Positions 35,188-38,396 of a stretch of DNA of 38,396 nucleotides are shown one piece after another. Position 1 is the stretch's first letter. The number at the start of each line of letters is the position of its first letter. The stretch spans positions 1 through 38,396 of the forward strand of contig JAGQPC010000268.1 in the NCBI GenBank assembly GCA_020426925.1, read 5' to 3'. This DNA comes from Planctomycetales bacterium. GTDB lineage: Bacteria > Planctomycetota > Planctomycetia > Pirellulales > Pirellulaceae. The position numbers were made by a program, and so were the translations under genes. The notes under the pieces are model-generated. The model was not told the DNA's origin, ran no database searches, and was given only the letters and a program-made list of their open reading frames with translations.

Positions 35188-35225
35188 AGTTTTTTTTGGC
35201 GGCACGTCGTGTCGCAATCGAGAAA
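35185..35225 (+). promoter_or_regulatory. In-frame UGA followed by a SECIS-like hairpin
   Basis: UGA 35185-35187 interrupts one continuous frame (DTSDL-UGA-SFFWRHVVSQS). A 17-nt hairpin GCGGCACGTCGTGTCGC occupies 35199-35215: 7 base pairs including one G-U, with apical loop GTC. It begins 11 nt after the UGA. A weak lower stem TTTTT (35191-35195) with AGAAA (35221-35225) can extend it. Spacing, size and a G at the first loop position match the known bacterial selenocysteine insertion geometry. This is inference; a nonsense mutation is the alternative. Confidence 0.5.
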
Positions 35226-37725
35226 TCTGGCAGATGACATCCATTCCAACGACAGAACGCGAAGCAGTGCCCAGCTAACTTCGATGATGCGTAAAGGCAG
35301 GTCGTTCAGTGGCCGCGAGAGGAACTGCTGCTTCCTGAACACTTTGTCAGACGCCGACGCGAACGGACGTTTTGCCAACGTCGCGGCCGCATCTGGTCTC
35401 GACTTTGCAGACGACGGACGTGCAATAGGAAGCCTGGATTGGGACCTGGATGGCGATTTGGACGTTTGGGTGACAAATCGAAATGCTCCGCGGTTGCGAC
35501 TGATGAGGAACGATACACAGCACCAAAACCGCTACGTTGCTTTTCGGTTGATTGGCAATGGGACGACAGTCAACCGCGACGCGATCGGTACTCGCATGGA
35601 AATAGTCACACAGGATGAACCGAACACGGTCCGCGCAAAGACGCTACGTGCCGGTGACGCGTTCCTGTCACAGTCAAGCAAGTGGCTGCACTTCGGGCTT
35701 GGCAAGCACGGCTCAATTAAGTCGGTTCGCGTACGTTGGCCCGATGGCTCAGTTGAAGAGTTCGGTCCAGTCACCGCAAATCAACGTTACCAAATCAAGC
35801 AATCTTCGGGACAAATCGAAAGTTGGGAACCGCCAGCTCGAAATCTTGCAATTTATCCGTGGACGCCCACGCTGCCTGAGCGATCATCAGCGGCACGAGT
35901 CCCTCTCGTGTTTCCCGTGCGAGTTCCAAACATGTCGTATCACGACTTTGCCGGTCGGGATCACGACCTGTCGATCGGCAAACGTCCCCTGTTGCTCAAC
36001 CTGTGGGCAAGTTGGTGCTCTCCATGTTTGGCTGAACTGCAGGAACTAAAGCAACGGCACGAAGAATTCAATGAGGCGGGTTTGGATGTCGTTGCTTTAA
36101 GCGTCGACCGTTTGAGCATTGGCCAGAGCGGTGAAGGCACTCAGGCTCATTCGAATGCTGACGAACGGTTTGTCTCGGAATTGAGCGCACCTTTCGTTAT
36201 GGGCCGAGCACCCGAACAAGTAGTCGACACGATTCAGTTTTTGCACGATCTGGTGATTCACTCGCGCCAGACGTTGCCAATACCGACATCGATACTATTG
36301 GATGGCGATGGTCGGTTGATCGCCATCTACAAAGGTGATGTTTCTCCGGAAGCGGTTTTCGTCGACCTCAAGCGATCAAAGGCGACTTTTGTCGAACGTA
36401 AGACGAATGCGGCCATGATTGATGGAACGGCAATCCGTCACAGTCTGTTAGACAATGTCGCTCAACGCACTCATGCTTACACGCTTTTTCAGGCCGGTTT
36501 TGCAATGCGCAGGGCGGATCGCGTACAGGAAGCGATCAGTTATTTTTCAGATGCGGTTGCCGTCGCTCCTGAATCCGTTACAGCACATCTCTATCTGGGT
36601 GATGCGCTCGTTGAAGGGAAGCGTTACCACGATGCAATCTTACAGTATCAGTTGGTTCTACGAATGAACCCTTGTTTCAGAGGCGTGCACGTCAAACTTG
36701 CCAATGCCTTGCAGGCGATAGACCAAATCGATGAAGCGGCGGAGCATTACAAACAGTCTTTGCGATTAGTACCGGACGACGCTGACGTTCACAGCGAGCT
36801 AGGCAAACTCTTCGTCCGGCGGAAACGTTACTCCGACGCTTTGCTGCATTTTGAAAAGGCCGCGCGAATGCGGCCCGATTCGGTCGTAACGCACGTCAAC
36901 TTTGGTAACGTGCTAAAAATCACTGGCCGCTACAAGGAAGCTGCGACGGAGTATGAAGCAGCGTTGCGCATCGATCCGGATTCTGCGGAAACGCACAACA
37001 ATTTGGGTGCAGCGTTGCAGGCTCAAGATCGTTTTGACGAAGCGATCTCACATTATCGGGTCGCACTGGAACTCGACCCACAACTAGCGGTGGTCCATCG
37101 GAATTGGGGGCGAGCGCTGCAAATGAAGGGAACCTTCGAAGAGGCTGTGACGCATTTTCAAGCCGCGGTACGGATTAAGTCGGATTTCGCACAAGCTTAT
37201 TACGAGCTGGGGAGAACTCAGCTGCTGCTGAACCGTGTGAATCAGGCAGTTGAGAATCTAGAAAGAGTTCTTCGGCTAACACCGAGCGACGGCGCGGCCC
37301 ATCGCGAAATGGGGCGTGTGCTGATCATTCTGGGGCGGCTGGACGAGGGGATTAGCCATTATCGTACCAGCCTGCAGCTAAGACCAAGCGATATAGAAAC
37401 GCTGAATAATCTCGCTTGGCTATTGGCAACAACCGAAGATGACCGGGTGCGCGATGGTCAAAACGCATTCATGCTGGCTGAGCGAGCCGCTCAACTTACG
37501 AGCAATGAGGACCCACTTGTTCTGGATACGCTTGCCGCAGCTTATGCGGAAGTTGGAGATTTCGAAAAAGCGATACGATGGCAGACTAGAGCAATCGAAT
37601 TGTCGCCAAGCAACCAAAAAGATGGTCGGGCTAGGCTAGAACGCTATAGATCCGGGAGCCCATTCCGCGAACTGCGTTCTGAAAAAACAAGTCCAGCTGA
37701 TGATACATCAGCCGCGGAACGCTAA
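35209..37725 (+). CDS. UnbV/ASPIC - thioredoxin-like - TPR protein, continuation after the in-frame UGA
   Basis: The frame is open from 35188, directly after the UGA; 35209 is only the first GTG. No ribosome binding site precedes 35209 or the ATG at 35284, which argues that this part is normally reached from the upstream frame. In order it holds: a linker (SFSGRERNCCFLNT), the seventh FG-GAP blade (LDWDLDGDLDVWVTN), an ASPIC/UnbV domain (about 35575-35815), and a TlpA/redoxin-type domain. That domain carries LWASWCSPCLAEL, its cysteines being 942 and 945 of the full frame, followed by DVVALSVDRL. From about 36480 to 37620 there are some nine TPR repeats. It would lie in the periplasm and act in thiol redox or protein-complex assembly; exact role unknown. 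Confidence 0.83.
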   Translation: MSQSRNLADDIHSNDRTRSSAQLTSMMRKGRSFSGRERNCCFLNTLSDADANGRFANVAAASGLDFADDGRAIGSLDWDLDGDLDVWVTNRNAPRLRLMRNDTQHQNRYVAFRLIGNGTTVNRDAIGTRMEIVTQDEPNTVRAKTLRAGDAFLSQSSKWLHFGLGKHGSIKSVRVRWPDGSVEEFGPVTANQRYQIKQSSGQIESWEPPARNLAIYPWTPTLPERSSAARVPLVFPVRVPNMSYHDFAGRDHDLSIGKRPLLLNLWASWCSPCLAELQELKQRHEEFNEAGLDVVALSVDRLSIGQSGEGTQAHSNADERFVSELSAPFVMGRAPEQVVDTIQFLHDLVIHSRQTLPIPTSILLDGDGRLIAIYKGDVSPEAVFVDLKRSKATFVERKTNAAMIDGTAIRHSLLDNVAQRTHAYTLFQAGFAMRRADRVQEAISYFSDAVAVAPESVTAHLYLGDALVEGKRYHDAILQYQLVLRMNPCFRGVHVKLANALQAIDQIDEAAEHYKQSLRLVPDDADVHSELGKLFVRRKRYSDALLHFEKAARMRPDSVVTHVNFGNVLKITGRYKEAATEYEAALRIDPDSAETHNNLGAALQAQDRFDEAISHYRVALELDPQLAVVHRNWGRALQMKGTFEEAVTHFQAAVRIKSDFAQAYYELGRTQLLLNRVNQAVENLERVLRLTPSDGAAHREMGRVLIILGRLDEGISHYRTSLQLRPSDIETLNNLAWLLATTEDDRVRDGQNAFMLAERAAQLTSNEDPLVLDTLAAAYAEVGDFEKAIRWQTRAIELSPSNQKDGRARLERYRSGSPFRELRSEKTSPADDTSAAER

Positions 37726-37963
37726 CGCGCGACCGATGGATGAAGTATGGCTGTTTCACTCTTTGAACGCCTGATCGCGGTGATCATTTATCGAACTCGG
37801 TCCGCATCGCACGTTTGGGTCTCAGGTGTTGAACATTTGGATGCCCAAGCGTGCAGGATCAGTTGCCATTTTAACGAAAACAGCAAACTTGCAATGTGTT
37901 GTTCCTCACTTTAGGTTATGGACCTGCGGACTGACCAAACCAGCTGAAAGAGGGTGAATTTCG
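37726..37963 (+). other. Intergenic region before the last gene
   Basis: 238 nt without a supported gene. A 55-codon open frame (37747-37914) has no ribosome binding site or recognisable motif. The promoter of the following gene should be here, but I could not pick out clear -35/-10 boxes. GAGGGTGA at 37950-37957 is the ribosome binding site of the next gene. Confidence 0.4.
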
Positions 37964-38396
37964 ATGAGTTTGATGTTGAACAAGAGTACTTTTAGAAACT
38001 TGCTTGGGGCGATTGTCTTAGTTGCGTGTGTCGCCGGAAGCACAAATGCTGCAGACATCTTTTATATTCAGCGGAATGACGACCCGTCGGACGAGGGCGA
38101 CGATGCTCAGATCGAGTTTCTGGAAGGCCTAGGTCACACGCTCGACATCTGGGGTAATGATTCGGCGAATGCCGATCCAGACGGGGCCTTTGAGGCCGCG
38201 GAAGAGGCTGATCTCGTTTGGATCAATGAGTCGGTCAGCTCTGGACGCGTTGGCATTTTCTCGGACACCGAAACGCCAATTATCAACAACGAGAACTTTG
38301 CTTGTGACACGCTGGGTTGGAGTGAAGAGGGTATTCGCTCGAACGAAGGTCACGGTTCGCCCGGTACGATTCGAGACAACCTCGAGGGCGAACCTG
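37964..38396 (+). CDS. Secreted protein of unknown function, N-terminal part (runs off window)
   Basis: 144 codons are present and the frame is open to the right edge. The start ATG 37964 has a strong GAGGGTGA 6 nt upstream. The N-terminus has a basic part (NKSTFRN), a hydrophobic core (LLGAIVLVACVAGS) and a TNAA cleavage region, so a signal peptide is clear. The mature part starts DIFYIQRNDDPSDEGDD and is acidic, with DLVWINESVSSGRVGIF and a single cysteine. I do not recognise the family. The C-terminus is outside the window, so whether it ends in a sorting signal for the exosortase cannot be seen. Confidence 0.75.
   Translation, partial: MSLMLNKSTFRNLLGAIVLVACVAGSTNAADIFYIQRNDDPSDEGDDAQIEFLEGLGHTLDIWGNDSANADPDGAFEAAEEADLVWINESVSSGRVGIFSDTETPIINNENFACDTLGWSEEGIRSNEGHGSPGTIRDNLEGEP

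Noticed and set aside
35185-35200. Frameshift at the run of eight T bases as the cause of the split UnbV gene
   Set aside because: The reading frame before the UGA and after it is the same, so no insertion or deletion is needed; only the UGA codon interrupts it.
34556-35278. 240-codon plus-strand frame overlapping the FG-GAP gene in another frame
   Set aside because: It lies antiphase to a region with strong calcium-blade motifs and has no recognisable content; it also spans the UGA by chance.
37747-37914. 55-codon open frame before the last gene
   Set aside because: It has no ribosome binding site, no recognisable motif and unremarkable composition; probably chance.

Overview
The window looks like chromosomal DNA of a planctomycete, probably Pirellulaceae-like. 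The evidence is a protein with the planctomycete extracellular N-terminal motif (LEQLDNKLMLT) and a C-terminal dockerin, FG-GAP/UnbV proteins, very long TPR proteins, and an exosortase-linked polysaccharide locus. GC content is moderate. I saw no rRNA, tRNA, CRISPR or insertion-sequence transposase. All taxonomic and family calls come from reading motifs, not from database searches.

Layout. (1) 1-7076, + strand: the end of one glycosyltransferase, a second GT4 glycosyltransferase, an APH-fold phosphotransferase, an MsbA-type ABC exporter, a second APH-fold protein, and a secreted triple-repeat dockerin protein. Several starts overlap the preceding stop, as in an operon. (2) 7097-10195, - strand: an RluA-type pseudouridine synthase followed by a secreted TPR protein. 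(3) 10252-14034, + strand: a sodium:solute symporter, a perfect 23-bp inverted repeat, a dihydroorotase-like amidohydrolase and a small secreted or membrane protein. (4) 14122-14676, - strand: a NusG/RfaH/UpxY-like antiterminator, facing away from the polysaccharide genes. (5) 15133-23493, + strand: exosortase, Wzc-like tyrosine autokinase, a 1464-residue TPR protein and an EpsI-domain protein, closed by a hairpin plus T-run. (6) 23661-33085, + strand: polysaccharide deacetylase, GT2, GT4, Wzx-type flippase, O-antigen ligase/polymerase, a third APH-fold kinase, and a fused Gfo/Idh/MocA-epimerase. (7) 33193-37725, + strand: a membrane-anchored FG-GAP/UnbV/redoxin/TPR protein whose reading frame is interrupted by one in-frame UGA. 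(8) From 37964: the start of a secreted protein that runs off the window.

How the genes fit together. Blocks 4-6 form a Wzx/Wzy-type surface polysaccharide system. GT2, GT4 and the sugar-modifying enzymes build a lipid-linked unit, the flippase moves it outward, the ligase/polymerase extends or attaches it, the tyrosine kinase controls chain length, and the deacetylase trims it. Exosortase and EpsI would process exported proteins along the same route. The NusG-like protein is a good candidate for transcription control of the long operons. Block 1 may be a related glycoconjugate export unit.

The most striking observation is at 35185. Two long open frames lie in the same frame, separated only by a single UGA. 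The bases after it can fold into a 17-nt hairpin starting 11 nt downstream of the UGA, with G first in the apical loop, which is the geometry of a bacterial selenocysteine insertion element. The seventh blade of the FG-GAP propeller and all downstream domains lie after the UGA, and the downstream part has no good ribosome binding site. A selenocysteine-containing UnbV/redoxin protein is therefore a serious hypothesis, with a recent nonsense mutation as the main alternative.
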